Numbered from the stretch's first letter, positions 19,311 to 29,585 are shown. The stretch is 64,000 bases of DNA from Sporopachydermia quercuum (GCA_001599295.1 BCGN01000001.1:806001-870000); one strand, 5' to 3'. Numbers and translations: made by a program. Notes: generated by a model from the letters alone, not told the origin.

Positions 19311-21425
19311 TTACACTTTATTTAAATCAACCCGAGTTCGTTTCCAAATATTATGGTAATAATACTTTTTTTCTTCATGCTCTCCATTAACGCCTTGAGC
19401 TTCCTCTAGTTCCTCGAGCTTTGGGGGTTTGACAGTCATAGTAACAAAAGTTCCTGCTTTCTTACCTTTGATCACGCTACCAGGATTCATCACAACAACA
19501 CCTTTAATCACCTTAACAAAATGAAGTAACTTGGAAGGCATGATAAGAATATCTGGTACAGCTCCAGGGAATTCAGCTAGACCAACATTGGGTAAATCGA
19601 TCTCAGTCTTTGGTTGATAAATATCGATTTCATCCATTGATGGTTTTACTTCCTTATCTTCTTCATCAGAAGCAGCAGGGGAGGGAAGCTTGTTCTCTAC
19701 AATAATTGTTTTCTTTTGAATTGAACCAGGGAAAACTGGGTAAAATCTTCTTTGGTCAATAACATGTTCAGCAATTCTTTCAAATCTATTTCTTTGGGCT
19801 TCTTTTCCGCCACAGCAATCTTTTAAGTCTGCGAAAACATCTAACGTAGATACACCGAATGTAACATCATTTATAGTGAAGTTGGCAGGATTGGGGAAAC
19901 ATTTTACACCTTTTGGTAAATCTAGATGCTTCCTTTCAAAAGCACTCTGAGGGTAAGCAGCATGTTTCAGCGTAGCATCTCGAACAGTTGGAACTAGAAT
20001 AGTTTTGATTCTTGAGTCCAAGGCTTTCAACTGAGAAGACACAGCTACTTTGAACAGATCGTCTAAAGTTGAAACAGGGTCACCGTTCTTCATAGTCTTG
20101 AAATTTTCTGGCAATGAGCTGAAATCACCGTTTACTATTAAAGGATGCGTTACATCGATGAATGGGCCTTGCATGATAAGAAAATGAGGTCTGACTGTTG
20201 TGTTCATTTCATCTACCATTTTAGCTATAACCGAAAAATCAAGGCTATCAATAGGGGTATACGGACCTGACATGACAACGACTTTCATATCATCATTATG
20301 ATGAAGGCTTATAGTACTTTCAATATCAGTAGCAGAACTAACCATAGCAGGCAACGGTGGTAGCTCCAATACTTCTGAAACTGTAAATTCGTTACCACTG
20401 GCATTATTACCTCTTAAAGCAACAATTTGGCCAGGAAAAAAGCTGAAACCTTTGGCTGGGTCTTTCAAAAATCTTAAATTCAGTGGTATTCTTAATCCAA
20501 GTCCTGAAAGACGCGAGCTTTCTAATGCTAATGAAGACTCAGTTAAAGGCTCACCATTGTTCAAAAGCTCAGGAGAATCAGGTACTATTCTCCCCACAAC
20601 AACTATTTCATTTTGGGACATCACCGATGGATTACCAAAGTCAGAAAATTCCAATTGATGATGATCCTTGACTAGCTGTAATACTTCATCAATTTGCTCG
20701 TCTAGAATATCTGCTGCGTCAAGTAGTTTCTGTCTCATGGTCCTATAATTATATTTCTTGATATCAAAGTTAACAGTTAGTTGAGTTTCAACGTTAATTA
20801 TTTTCTCTTCATGAGAAGGACCTTCTTCGTTGATCTGATTAGACAAAGTCTCTGGTAGTCCTTCAGCTACATCAAACTGTGGGTTCAATGATTCAATGAT
20901 TTTACCAAATTCATGGTCAGCGTCAAGAATTAGATTAACAGCTGTAGGAGTATCTGGATATGCTGGAGAAGAAGAACCAACATTAGGCTGATGTCTTTTA
21001 GAAGGAGTTTCCTCAAGTACTTTAGCATGAGATCTCTTAACTGAAGATGAAAACGTCTTGTTATTGCTTCCTATTGATTTTCTCATTGCTATTGGAGTTG
21101 ACGGTAACATATTACCAATAGGGCTACTAGTATTACCAGAAATTCTATTCCTAGGTAGAAGCTTTGCTCGACCGGCTGAGCCCTCCATGCGGCCTTTTTG
21201 CTTACGTTCTAAATCATTTTGAATATAATCTCGAAGATCTTGTAATGTGGACTGAGATAGTTCGATGATCCCTAAATCATTTGTCACGCAGTATGATTCC
21301 CATTTCATAAATAACTCTTCAGCATTCAAATTGTATAATCTCATTAAAGACTCGCATTCAGCGCGAATCGTTGGTTCATCAGCCAAAGGGCCAAATTTTC
21401 TAACCAGTGACGGCTCCTCAGACAT
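19311..21425 (-). CDS. POL12: DNA polymerase alpha-primase B subunit
   Basis: This is the 704-residue B subunit of the DNA polymerase alpha-primase complex, which starts DNA synthesis at origins and on the lagging strand. The N-terminal domain (about 1-80) is the helical B-subunit region. It is followed by a Ser-rich linker with possible CDK/DDK sites (LPSTPIAMRK, ETPSKRH). An OB-fold region comes next, then the inactivated calcineurin-like phosphoesterase domain (VVVMSGPYTPIDSLDF, HFLIMQGPFIDVTHPLI, VLVPTVRDA-type strand ILVPTVRDATLKH). It ends with the conserved GVVVMNPGSVIKGKKAGTF region. Length matches S. cerevisiae Pol12 (705). Its 3' end converges with IST2 after 233 bp. Replication-type promoter boxes lie upstream at 21660-21687. 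Confidence 0.93.
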   Translation of the reverse strand: MSEEPSLVRKFGPLADEPTIRAECESLMRLYNLNAEELFMKWESYCVTNDLGIIELSQSTLQDLRDYIQNDLERKQKGRMEGSAGRAKLLPRNRISGNTSSPIGNMLPSTPIAMRKSIGSNNKTFSSSVKRSHAKVLEETPSKRHQPNVGSSSPAYPDTPTAVNLILDADHEFGKIIESLNPQFDVAEGLPETLSNQINEEGPSHEEKIINVETQLTVNFDIKKYNYRTMRQKLLDAADILDEQIDEVLQLVKDHHQLEFSDFGNPSVMSQNEIVVVGRIVPDSPELLNNGEPLTESSLALESSRLSGLGLRIPLNLRFLKDPAKGFSFFPGQIVALRGNNASGNEFTVSEVLELPPLPAMVSSATDIESTISLHHNDDMKVVVMSGPYTPIDSLDFSVIAKMVDEMNTTVRPHFLIMQGPFIDVTHPLIVNGDFSSLPENFKTMKNGDPVSTLDDLFKVAVSSQLKALDSRIKTILVPTVRDATLKHAAYPQSAFERKHLDLPKGVKCFPNPANFTINDVTFGVSTLDVFADLKDCCGGKEAQRNRFERIAEHVIDQRRFYPVFPGSIQKKTIIVENKLPSPAASDEEDKEVKPSMDEIDIYQPKTEIDLPNVGLAEFPGAVPDILIMPSKLLHFVKVIKGVVVMNPGSVIKGKKAGTFVTMTVKPPKLEELEEAQGVNGEHEEKKYYYHNIWKRTRVDLNKV

Positions 21426-21938
21426 TTTGCTTTTTCATTAAGATAGAGCAAGATCACTGTAGTTGTGTGATCAGCAATCTATGAAAGGTGTGGTATTAGA
21501 AATGGTATATACGTGACAATGATAATCAACAGAATTAGAATAAAAAATTGGCTGTTACGTGCTATTTATTATAATAAAAGCCTTCAGCAGTGAATTGTAG
21601 TCAGCATACGAAGAACCAGTAATAATGAACAATTATTGTTTCTATTGCGATGTTACAGGACGCGTTAAGCGGTTATATCATTTCGCGTTTCAACTCAATT
21701 TCTTTTCTGTGGACTTTGTTCGGACAACTAGAAATTTGGAAATCTAAGAATATCACGTGCTTAATTTTGGACAAATGAAGTGACATTGATACTTAGTGTG
21801 AGAGGTGATATTTTTACATCTATTGATTAGCCTGAAAAGATTGTGCGTTTCAAATATAACATTAGATGATGAGATTATTAAGCATTACATAAGTTTTAAG
21901 GTACAATTGGATGATCATGAAGAATAAGGTATTCTTCT
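21426..21938. other. intergenic region POL12/LHP1
   Basis: This is the POL12 promoter side with G1/S-type boxes and, further away, a TCACGTG at 21753-21759. LHP1 ends at 21939. No gene was seen. Confidence 0.5.
21660..21687 (-). promoter_or_regulatory. MCB and SCB-like G1/S elements upstream of POL12
   Basis: ACGCGT at 21660-21665 is a perfect MluI cell-cycle box (MBF site). TTTCGCG at 21681-21687 reads CGCGAAA on the gene strand, an SBF-type box. They lie 235-260 bp upstream of the POL12 ATG. DNA replication genes in yeasts are typically switched on at G1/S by such sites, so the placement fits the gene. Function is inferred. Confidence 0.6.
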
Positions 21939-22931
21939 CTAGGCAGTAGCCTCAGCAGAGGTAGATGCTGCAGGTTGTGAATTCTTAGAACCATCACTAT
22001 TTCTTTTTTGCTTCTTGTTTTGGCCGTAATTATTCTGTCTCCGGGATCTTTTGAAATTGTTATGTGATGAATGTTGGGAGGATTTTTCAATATCTTTGAA
22101 AGCATTGAACTTCTTCTTATGATTTCTTGGTTTTTGATTTTGAGATTTGCCAAAGCTATATTCAGCAGCTTTCATTTCAACATAAGCGGGTTTGCTCATG
22201 GTTAAAAGTTCTGTATCGCCATACTTGGGTTTAGGATCTAATTCCAGGAACTTTTTAGCATCTTCGAGGTTGGTAAACTCAACAAAAACACTTGATTTGA
22301 ACTTTTTCGTATCATCTCTACGAAGACGAACTTGATTGATATCACCATATTCCCTGAAAAATCTTTCTATATCTTCTTGAGCAGTTTCTGTTTCTTCTCC
22401 AAACCCTTTAGCATAGATTGTTCGTTGTAAGGCATCTTGTTTTTCTTGTTTGTTAGGAGCTTCCAAAGGTACTTTTCGTCTTACTAATTCACCATTATCG
22501 CTGACTTCTAAAAGCTCAGGTGATTTACTAAGAGCTGACACTATAATTTCCACAGGTCTATATTTTCTCATACGTTTGAAATTAGCGATAACAGAAATGG
22601 GAACCCATCCATCATTAGCTTTGGCAGTCATGTATAAAAATTTGTCAGTTGGTAGATTGGCATCTGAGAAGTAAAATTCAACTTGTTTTAAGATTTCTGC
22701 CTCTTTCTCTTCATCAGCAGGCTCAGCAGCCACTGACTTTTTATCTCGAGCCTCTTTATTAGTTTCTGAGGTTTCTTCTTTTTCTTCTTCCTTCTCTTCT
22801 TCCTTCTCTTCTTCCTTCTCTTCTCCCTTCTCTTTCTTTTCAACTACTTGGGCTTCAGGAGCAGCCGGTATTTCGCTAGCTGGAGCTTCTTCAGCATCCG
22901 CAACTTGGATCTTGGACTCTTCTTCACTCAT
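21939..22931 (-). CDS. LHP1: La-type RNA-binding protein
   Basis: This is a 330-residue La protein, which binds the 3' oligo-U tails of new RNA polymerase III transcripts and protects them during maturation in the nucleus. The acidic N-terminal 75 residues contain Glu/Lys repeats ([13 protein letters not shown]). The La motif then spans about 76-160 ([32 protein letters not shown]). An RRM spans about 168-250 ([36 protein letters not shown]). The basic C-terminal tail, rich in Lys, Arg, Asn and Gln, probably holds the nuclear signal. S. cerevisiae Lhp1 is shorter (275 residues), and the longer N-terminal acidic part accounts for much of the difference. Confidence 0.94.
   Translation of the reverse strand: MSEEESKIQVADAEEAPASEIPAAPEAQVVEKKEKGEEKEEEKEEEKEEEKEETSETNKEARDKKSVAAEPADEEKEAEILKQVEFYFSDANLPTDKFLYMTAKANDGWVPISVIANFKRMRKYRPVEIIVSALSKSPELLEVSDNGELVRRKVPLEAPNKQEKQDALQRTIYAKGFGEETETAQEDIERFFREYGDINQVRLRRDDTKKFKSSVFVEFTNLEDAKKFLELDPKPKYGDTELLTMSKPAYVEMKAAEYSFGKSQNQKPRNHKKKFNAFKDIEKSSQHSSHNNFKRSRRQNNYGQNKKQKRNSDGSKNSQPAASTSAEATA
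22771..22833 (-). repeat. in-frame Glu/Lys tandem repeat in LHP1
   Basis: Imperfect repeats of a CTTCTTCCTTCT-like unit (plus strand) encode [13 protein letters not shown]. Such tracts change length easily by slippage. Confidence 0.7.
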
Positions 22932-23530
22932 GTTATTCTAATACTTGTTCGATACGGTCTAAAACTTCTTAAACCTATAATATACGCCCAAGAACCTCAT
23001 TATCATAATTTTCGCTTCATCTACACATTGATGAAAATTTTTCATGCTAAAAGATTCTCAGTATTAAGTGGTAAAAGAGTGATCTTCTGTATCTCCCCTC
23101 CTTTCAGGTACCATACCAAGTATGAGAGGAGACACAAGGTAACTCAGAGTAGGCAATGCAATGGGAATGAGTACATTGAACAGTATAGAAGTATGGAGAT
23201 GAAATATACAATTGAATGTCTATTTGACTTCCTTTATAGTATAAATCTATATTCAAAACTTCGAAAGAAAAAAAAATCTAACAAGGTTCTAAATTGTAGC
23301 ATATTGGTAAAAGCTATCTTTTTATCATGAGGGTCTAAACTGACAAAAACATATGTCTGTGATTATGTAAACATAAGCTACTCCAGATTTCTTAACAGCC
23401 CATGTTAATGGATCTAAATGGATTGAAAAATATAAGCAAACAAAAAATATAAATGAGAAAGAACCTGACTAAGATCTCCCTTCTCAGAAATCAAACCTAC
23501 CTATTTTTGTTGTCGTTTTCACCTTATCTC
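22932..23530. other. intergenic LHP1/TES1
   Basis: This is AT-rich sequence between the LHP1 start and the TES1 stop. A frame of 160 codons overlaps LHP1 on the opposite strand but begins without ATG and shows no family features. No RNA gene was recognised. Confidence 0.5.
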
Positions 23531-24655
23531 TTACAGCTTCCAATTTCTTGATACTCTGTCCAAGAAATTGGCTCCGTTAGGATCGGGTTCAGGACCAACT
23601 CTTAGCACTCCATCTTGTATGAAGGAACATACAAGCTTTGTTCCGTTTTCTACCCAGATTCTTCCATTATACAAACCTCTTCCATCACCAGCAAAATCAG
23701 ACCATGTTTCCATTAAACACCAATCTGCCAGTGACAGTTTTGAAAAATCATGGAATATAAATGTATGCGTCAGGCTGGCGATCTGTTGTATATCAGGAAA
23801 CCGATTCTGAACTCTAGCGACTGTGAAAAGAGAGTTACGATCAGATGCAAATAAAAATGCTGCTATTGCCATGTTTCCTTTCATTGATTGATCAGAACCA
23901 TTTGCTCTCAAGAAATGCAATATACGGCGATGAGATGTGTTATTATTCTTGTTGAATTCCACGTTGTCAACCAAACGGGTATCAAGAAGCTTTTGAGGAT
24001 TATAGGCTTTCAATTTATAGTATTCTTTGAATCTCTCATCATTCATATGCCTAGCTACCCATTCAGTATCAGCAGGAACTCCTGTTTCGTAAGCAAGTGG
24101 CAATTTATCAATACCATTTGGAGCTAGTACTTTTGGTGAAAGTTCGGGCCTGAGTTTTGCTTGATCAGATAAAATTTCCTCTTTATCTTTTTTCTTGAAA
24201 TTTACTGTGGCTATGAAACAAAGATTTTCGTTCGTGAGGAGCTTCTTAACAGCAATCTCATTATCGTGAACAATAATCTTTGCCTTTTTTCTATTGTTAT
24301 AAAGTCCAATATCAAGTTCCACAGATGAATCTTGATAAACATGCACTAAACGAGTGGAGTACGACTTACCATCTCGCAGATGAGAAACTAGATAATAGAA
24401 AGGTGTATTTGTTTTTCCAGGTAATAGAAAAGATCCCTGAAAGGCATGGCACAATAAATCCTTGTTTGGCAATGTTTCTGCAGCTGCTAATAATGATTGA
24501 GCACACACATGACCTCCAAAAGCTGCAAAGGCAATAATTGGACGATAAGGAATCACTTTTGACCTGAATAACGAAGGTTGAGATTGGTCATCCCCAAAAT
24601 CAATCTTCACCTTCTCTATTCCCATAGACTGTGTAAATGACAATGGTTCTAGCAT
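23531..24655 (-). CDS. TES1: peroxisomal acyl-CoA thioesterase
   Basis: This is a 374-residue acyl-CoA thioesterase of the TesB/Tes1 double hot-dog family, which hydrolyses fatty acyl-CoA to free acid and CoA. In yeast it supports peroxisomal beta-oxidation. The N-terminal hot-dog holds AAFGGHVCAQSLLAAAETLP, the usual FGG..AQ signature, followed by HAFQGSFLLPGKTNTPFYY. The C-terminal hot-dog has LTHTFIFHDFSKLSLADWCLMETWSDFAGDGRGLYNGRIW split across its catalytic Asp and Ser/Thr region. The last residues are Asn-Trp-Lys-Leu. This resembles a type-1 peroxisomal signal, but with Trp in place of the usual small residue. Targeting could be weak or through a partner. The family call is strong. Confidence 0.88.
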   Translation of the reverse strand: MLEPLSFTQSMGIEKVKIDFGDDQSQPSLFRSKVIPYRPIIAFAAFGGHVCAQSLLAAAETLPNKDLLCHAFQGSFLLPGKTNTPFYYLVSHLRDGKSYSTRLVHVYQDSSVELDIGLYNNRKKAKIIVHDNEIAVKKLLTNENLCFIATVNFKKKDKEEILSDQAKLRPELSPKVLAPNGIDKLPLAYETGVPADTEWVARHMNDERFKEYYKLKAYNPQKLLDTRLVDNVEFNKNNNTSHRRILHFLRANGSDQSMKGNMAIAAFLFASDRNSLFTVARVQNRFPDIQQIASLTHTFIFHDFSKLSLADWCLMETWSDFAGDGRGLYNGRIWVENGTKLVCSFIQDGVLRVGPEPDPNGANFLDRVSRNWKL

Positions 24656-25984
24656 TTCTACTTCTCTTGCTTATGCCTAGTGTAACTGATTTTGCTATAT
24701 TCTATTTGACTTTTAAGTATACAATTGTTTAACATTAGACTATTCATCTGCTCAGTTATGTACGCATCAGAATATCAATTGTTTCGCCTCGTTATCGTCC
24801 AAGTTCTTATCTTGCTTTTCTCGAAACATTACAAATATCTTTTCCAGAAGGTCAATTATTATCACTACATAAGCATTCAGGTGCCCTAATCATATTTCAT
24901 ACCTCAAGCCGAAGGAACAAAGTGAGCTCGACCGAATGTATTAGAATAACGGAATAAATAACAAAAGGTTTAGATAAAAGTGGGGATTAAGTTTGTCTCA
25001 ATACAGGTCGAGTGATTTGTTATCGAGTGGTGATAGGAACAGCAATTGGATCAGTTTATAAATATGAAATAAGTAATGAAAGAAAGCTTTGTCAATTGAT
25101 ATATATAACTAGAAGCTGTTAATGTCAAGTTTGTAATCTTGCCCAAGGAATTGTAGCTCTTATATTGGTATTTCGGTATATAATAGTTTTATACACGTAA
25201 TGGAGAACAGAATTCAACTGCTCGATACATTTTGTTAAACCTATCATCTTTTCCAAACATAGCAAATGCATAGTTAAAGCGGCAACCAAGTTAATTTTTT
25301 GGCTGTGCTACTAGCTATTTCTACTATTTCTATCCAATACTTTCATATGAAACCCATGAATATGCATATTTTATCCCATCGTTTTTCTTCCTTTCATCTC
25401 CCATCCTCGCTCACTCCAAGTCCCATTTTAACATTAGAGTTTGAGCAAACGTATTTAGGCATAAGATTTTGCGGGGTTTCCTAATCTTACTTCTCATTTA
25501 GTTAATCGTATCTCAAAACAGAAGTTTCTAAACTTTAAATAGTAACTAACCAAATCTTAGAGAGAAGAAAGCAAATTGATGAAGGACATTACTCACTACA
25601 GATATGTTTGGTTGATCAATGATCAGATGAAGCCATTATGACTGCTTGGCAGTAAGATACAATACTCTTTTATGTGTTGAATGTATGAAACGCTTAGTTT
25701 ATCAATTGGTGAAGAACTACTCAACTAGGTCATCACTTACTAAAAGGTGCAAAACTTCTGTAAATGCATGTTCATAAACAAACAATAGCTTGAAAGGCCC
25801 TTAAACGTCACATAGTACCCTAAGAGGTTACGAGCTCTATTGCTTGAAATATTTTGCTACGTCTCATATACGAGATAGAGATAGCTATTTATACGGAGAT
25901 ATAAGCCTAATTGAGATACATCTACTCTGGGCATTCGTTCTTTTTGACGCTATCAGATTTTTTCTATGCACTAGAAAGACAAGT
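24656..25984. other. intergenic TES1 / Snf1 beta-subunit gene
   Basis: This is a 1.3-kb divergent promoter region. The frame of the downstream gene is open back to 25844, but those codons lack an ATG at the start and precede a better Met-Gly start. No other gene was seen. Confidence 0.5.
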
Positions 25985-27178
25985 ATGGGAAATGCAAATT
26001 CGACAGCAAGAAAAGTATTGCCTGAAGCATCGTCATCTGTTAGAAGCTTCTCATCAGCAAAAGATCAAAAAGGCAGATATGATAACGTGAAAAGGAAAAC
26101 CTCAAAAAGGAGAGCAGCAACACCAGTGGCCTCAGAGTCAATGGCGATGACAGTTCCTAACGGCGAAACAAACAGTATAACGATTAGTAATGGAAGAGAA
26201 AATTATCATTCGTTTACTGATTATGACCCAGACATAGATATGGATCTCACTGTTGGAATATCACAAAGTGAATTGTTTATTGCAGATTTACCTATGCTTG
26301 AACCACAGGTTAACCGGGACATAAATTCAAATGCTTCTAGAAGCGGATCTCACTCTCATGTTAATTTGATCGAAGAGAATAACATTATGTCTAACTGGCC
26401 GGAAGTAGAACATCAAGAGTTTGTTCCAATAACTCAAACGGAAACAAATCCAATTTCTGGTGATACAACATCGGTTGTAATTCAATTCAAAGACACCCCA
26501 GATGCATCGTCTGTAGCTGTTATTGGCTCATTTACCTCTTGGATGCCTAGACCACTACCAAGAGTCTATCCATCATCATCATCAATTCCATACTTTGCAG
26601 CTACATTTCATTTAGAGGTTGGCAAAACATATCGATTCAGATTTATAGTGAATGCAGAACCAGTATGTTCTGATTACTATCCCACAGCAACAGATTATCA
26701 GGGTAATTTTGTTAACTATCTTGATTTGTCGCTCTCACCATCACCGCCACAGATTACCCAACAGGTATCAGTTCCTCCAGAGATATCTACTTATGGTGGC
26801 TACTATGATGTTGATTTAGACGAAGAGTTTGGTCTAGATGTCTTAAATCCACCGTTAGTTTACTGTACAAATATTCCTGAAGCATTCGCGATATCTAACG
26901 ATGATAGTCTCATTCATCATGATAACCTACCCGAAATACCATATTTGCCTGTACAACTAGATTCAGTTATACTGAATGATCGAATAGATGATTCTGATAG
27001 GGTAATGGAACCACCAAATTATGTTGTTCTCAATCATTTAGCGACATCCAGTATTAAGAATGAAACCCTGGCTGTCGCAAGCATTACAAGATATTCCAAG
27101 AAGTTTGTCACCCAAATAATGTACGCACCAATGAACCAACTAGAACAAACAACGCACTCAAACGGCTTGAGAGCATAA
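25985..27178 (+). CDS. GAL83: Snf1/AMPK kinase beta subunit (Gal83/Sip2 type)
   Basis: This is a 397-residue beta subunit of the Snf1 (AMPK) kinase, the scaffold that joins catalytic and gamma subunits and fixes their location during glucose limitation. The chosen ATG at 25985 gives MGNANSTARK, a good N-myristoylation start. The frame is open upstream, but those residues do not fit the family. The glycogen-binding CBM48 domain spans about 161-248: SVAVIGSFTSWMPRPLPR, then YRFRFIVNAEPVCSDYYP, then TATDYQGNFVNYLDL. The C-terminal ASC domain (about 300-385) has EIPYLPVQLDSVILND, PPNYVVLNHLATSSI and TRYSKKFVTQIMYAPM. The family is certain. Whether it matches Gal83 or Sip2 cannot be decided, as one gene may cover both. 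Confidence 0.9.
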   Translation: MGNANSTARKVLPEASSSVRSFSSAKDQKGRYDNVKRKTSKRRAATPVASESMAMTVPNGETNSITISNGRENYHSFTDYDPDIDMDLTVGISQSELFIADLPMLEPQVNRDINSNASRSGSHSHVNLIEENNIMSNWPEVEHQEFVPITQTETNPISGDTTSVVIQFKDTPDASSVAVIGSFTSWMPRPLPRVYPSSSSIPYFAATFHLEVGKTYRFRFIVNAEPVCSDYYPTATDYQGNFVNYLDLSLSPSPPQITQQVSVPPEISTYGGYYDVDLDEEFGLDVLNPPLVYCTNIPEAFAISNDDSLIHHDNLPEIPYLPVQLDSVILNDRIDDSDRVMEPPNYVVLNHLATSSIKNETLAVASITRYSKKFVTQIMYAPMNQLEQTTHSNGLRA

Positions 27179-27420
27179 ATGAGCAATATGAACATTTTTG
27201 AGAGAGAAACAGATGAAAAAATAGCATATACCAGCACAGCCCAACACAACATCACACTACATAACGTTACATTAATTATTCTTGGATAAATGACGGAAAG
27301 CTTCTCAACAAGAGAATATCTTTGAACCGAATGAATTTATTTCGAATCCTATAAACATCAAGCACATAACAAGATATAAAACCTCACAAAAGGATTATAT
27401 ACTATTCCCCCAGTACATAT

Positions 27421-28212
27421 TTAATTACCCAATGCTGTAATGTTGAGTTGTCTCATACGTTGTAACACTTCGTCCACTCTTTGATCCAACAAACCTGCCG
27501 TATATTCTTCTCTGCTTTGAGCATCTAAATACTGTTGTACTTGAGCCAATCTTGTATAAGCTTCTGTACAGAACCGAAGCTGGATCTTCACTAAAGCTTC
27601 AAATGATGGATCAAGATAAGGAACTCTTAAATCAATCAATTGTGGTAATTCTGTTGTCAGTTGAGTATTCAAGTTTTCATAGATCTCCTTAGCAAATTGC
27701 AGATCTTTCTCCACTCTTGGTAGTTTAGAGACATCATCACTTGGCTTCTCAGCAAGTTTTTTTGCCTTGGCACGTAATGAATCATAATCCATCATTTTAT
27801 GCTGTCTCTTCTTAATAGCCTCATTTATATCAACAAAATATGCACAGAATCTAGTGATAGGATCTAAAACAGTTTCTCTGTAGGGTCCATCTAATTCTTT
27901 CACCGTTTCGGCATCTAATTCTTGAATTGCTTGAACATAGTAATTTCCAACTCCATCAAGAGTAGTTACACCGTCACCAAAGAATGCTTTCATAGTCTCT
28001 GCAATAGCAGATTGTGATGCTGTCATTGCTCTTAACGAATCCAAGTATCCTTTAGCTTCTTTTTCCATCTTTTTGGCACCTGCTTCAAGAACTCGAAATC
28101 TTCGTTCTTCTAATTCGTAGTTCTTATCAATTGTCTTTTCTACGTGTCCCGCCTTCATCATCACTGATGTACCAGCGCGGTTCACCGCCTTTTTGAATCC
28201 TGACCAACTCAT
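27421..28212 (-). CDS. RVS161: BAR-domain protein Rvs161 (amphiphysin-like)
   Basis: This is a 263-residue N-BAR protein. With Rvs167 it forms a crescent dimer that bends the neck of endocytic invaginations and promotes scission, and it also acts in cell fusion. Almost the whole length is BAR domain, starting MSWSGFKKAVNRAGTSVMMK, an amphipathic helix, and running through KNYELEERRFRVLEAGAKKM and NEAIKKRQHKMMDYDSLR. It ends soon after the last helix, with no SH3 domain, which separates Rvs161 from Rvs167. Length matches the S. cerevisiae protein (265). It is convergent with the upstream kinase-subunit gene, with a 242-bp gap. Confidence 0.95.
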   Translation of the reverse strand: MSWSGFKKAVNRAGTSVMMKAGHVEKTIDKNYELEERRFRVLEAGAKKMEKEAKGYLDSLRAMTASQSAIAETMKAFFGDGVTTLDGVGNYYVQAIQELDAETVKELDGPYRETVLDPITRFCAYFVDINEAIKKRQHKMMDYDSLRAKAKKLAEKPSDDVSKLPRVEKDLQFAKEIYENLNTQLTTELPQLIDLRVPYLDPSFEALVKIQLRFCTEAYTRLAQVQQYLDAQSREEYTAGLLDQRVDEVLQRMRQLNITALGN

Positions 28213-29036
28213 TGTATTACGAATCGATCTTGAATGTTACAGAGCCTTAATTAAGACGATTTATGGTTAATGAATATTATAAATACTTGAATAGAAAGGT
28301 ATGCTCCCTTTATATGCCCTTGGGAAAATCGTTTGTAATCGTTGTCGGAGTAGATCCTTTTCCCTGATGATCGATAGCAACTCCCAGACCTGATTGCACT
28401 AACGATTCAACCAACAATTTAATTTAATGCTGTTGAAACGTATAAATCACCGTTTTTGTCTCACGGGAGCCCTTTTCAAAGTTTGTTGCTGTTCTAGATG
28501 ACATTGATATTGATTCAGATAGGTTTCATCTAGCTCATAACGGTTAAGTCAAGTATCATTCCCTTTCTTGTCACAAAGTGAGAAGGGAGGCAGTACATGG
28601 GATAAGAAGTAATAATAGAAAAGGGTAAAGCGGGAAATGGGACAAGAGTCTTGGCAGGGTCTACTTTAATACTAGATGTAAGGGTGTATAATATCACAGT
28701 TGATGGTTCGAATTTTCTTGATTATATAAGCATAGATTGGTAATTGTAGATACGAATAGTAAAGTAAGGTCTTCTGTATGGTATGGTATGAATACCATTT
28801 GTTGCTTCACATGATGACATGAGAATAAGAGATAGTGATGAGATCTCGTTATTATAATAATCGATTACTTTGTTAGTGGACGGTCTTGTTTCTCCTGAGT
28901 ATATTTCTAGTCAAGAACTTCAGTGTAAGACTAAGAAGATAGACAACTCAACTACTGGTGTTGAGCAGCACAAACATACATGAGAGGCGCTGTTCATTTC
29001 GATTCATAGGAATCATCACACCGGAAAGGTAGAAGA
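28213..29036. other. divergent promoter region RVS161 / GatC-like gene
   Basis: About 0.8 kb of upstream sequence is shared by two divergent genes. It has purine-rich stretches around 28590-28660. No gene or RNA was recognised. Confidence 0.5.
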
Positions 29037-29585
29037 ATGAGTCGAACTAAAGCTTTGGTCCAAATTTGGAGCGAATATCTAACGAAATCATTAGCCAACA
29101 AAGCGACAAGTTTGAATATTAATGTTCCATTGAAAGAGGAATCTCAAGTTGACGAACTCTTGAGCATAGATCCGGAATGGTCAAATACACTACCTGTGGA
29201 TGATAAAGTTATGGATCTTGATTCTATTAACAGAGATACACTTCATAAATTACTAAAAGTATCAGCATTACCGAAACCAATATCGCAAGAAAAAGAAAAT
29301 AATCTGATAGAAGTCCTAAGGGAGCAGTTAAAATTCATTGATCATGTGCATACCTTTAGAATAGAAACTGAAATGAACGACCCAAGACTAAAGCCACAAC
29401 CAGAACCTATAAGTTTTGAAGAATTGATGAACTCAGGAAAAAAAGGAGACTCATCTGAAAATTCAATTGAAGAAAAAATGGAATATGGCTTAAATCAAAA
29501 TTGGCTGCCTGCTAGATTGGCTAAAAAAAGTACCATAAAAGGAGAGTATGTTTTGGATGCAACATTGGACAAGATACCAGAATAA
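29037..29585 (+). CDS. probable mitochondrial Glu-tRNA(Gln) amidotransferase GatC/Gtf1-like subunit
   Basis: This is a 182-residue protein. The central part, roughly residues 60-115, resembles the GatC helix pair: INRDTLHKLLKVSALPKP, then NNLIEVLREQLKFIDHV. GatC subunits wrap around GatA and help amidotransferases convert Glu-tRNA(Gln) to Gln-tRNA(Gln). In yeast mitochondria this role is taken by Gtf1 (GatF), which is about 183 residues and related in fold. The start MSRTKALVQIWSEYLTKSL is basic and amphipathic, fitting a mitochondrial presequence. The C-terminal half (QNWLPARLAKK, GEYVLDATLDK) is not diagnostic to me. Gene end and PCP1 end converge within 151 bp. The family call is inferred from pattern only. 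Confidence 0.5.
   Translation: MSRTKALVQIWSEYLTKSLANKATSLNINVPLKEESQVDELLSIDPEWSNTLPVDDKVMDLDSINRDTLHKLLKVSALPKPISQEKENNLIEVLREQLKFIDHVHTFRIETEMNDPRLKPQPEPISFEELMNSGKKGDSSENSIEEKMEYGLNQNWLPARLAKKSTIKGEYVLDATLDKIPE

Noticed and set aside
22848-23330. 160-codon frame on the plus strand overlapping the start of LHP1
   Set aside because: It starts without ATG, is antisense to LHP1 at its beginning, and has no family features or codon-use support.
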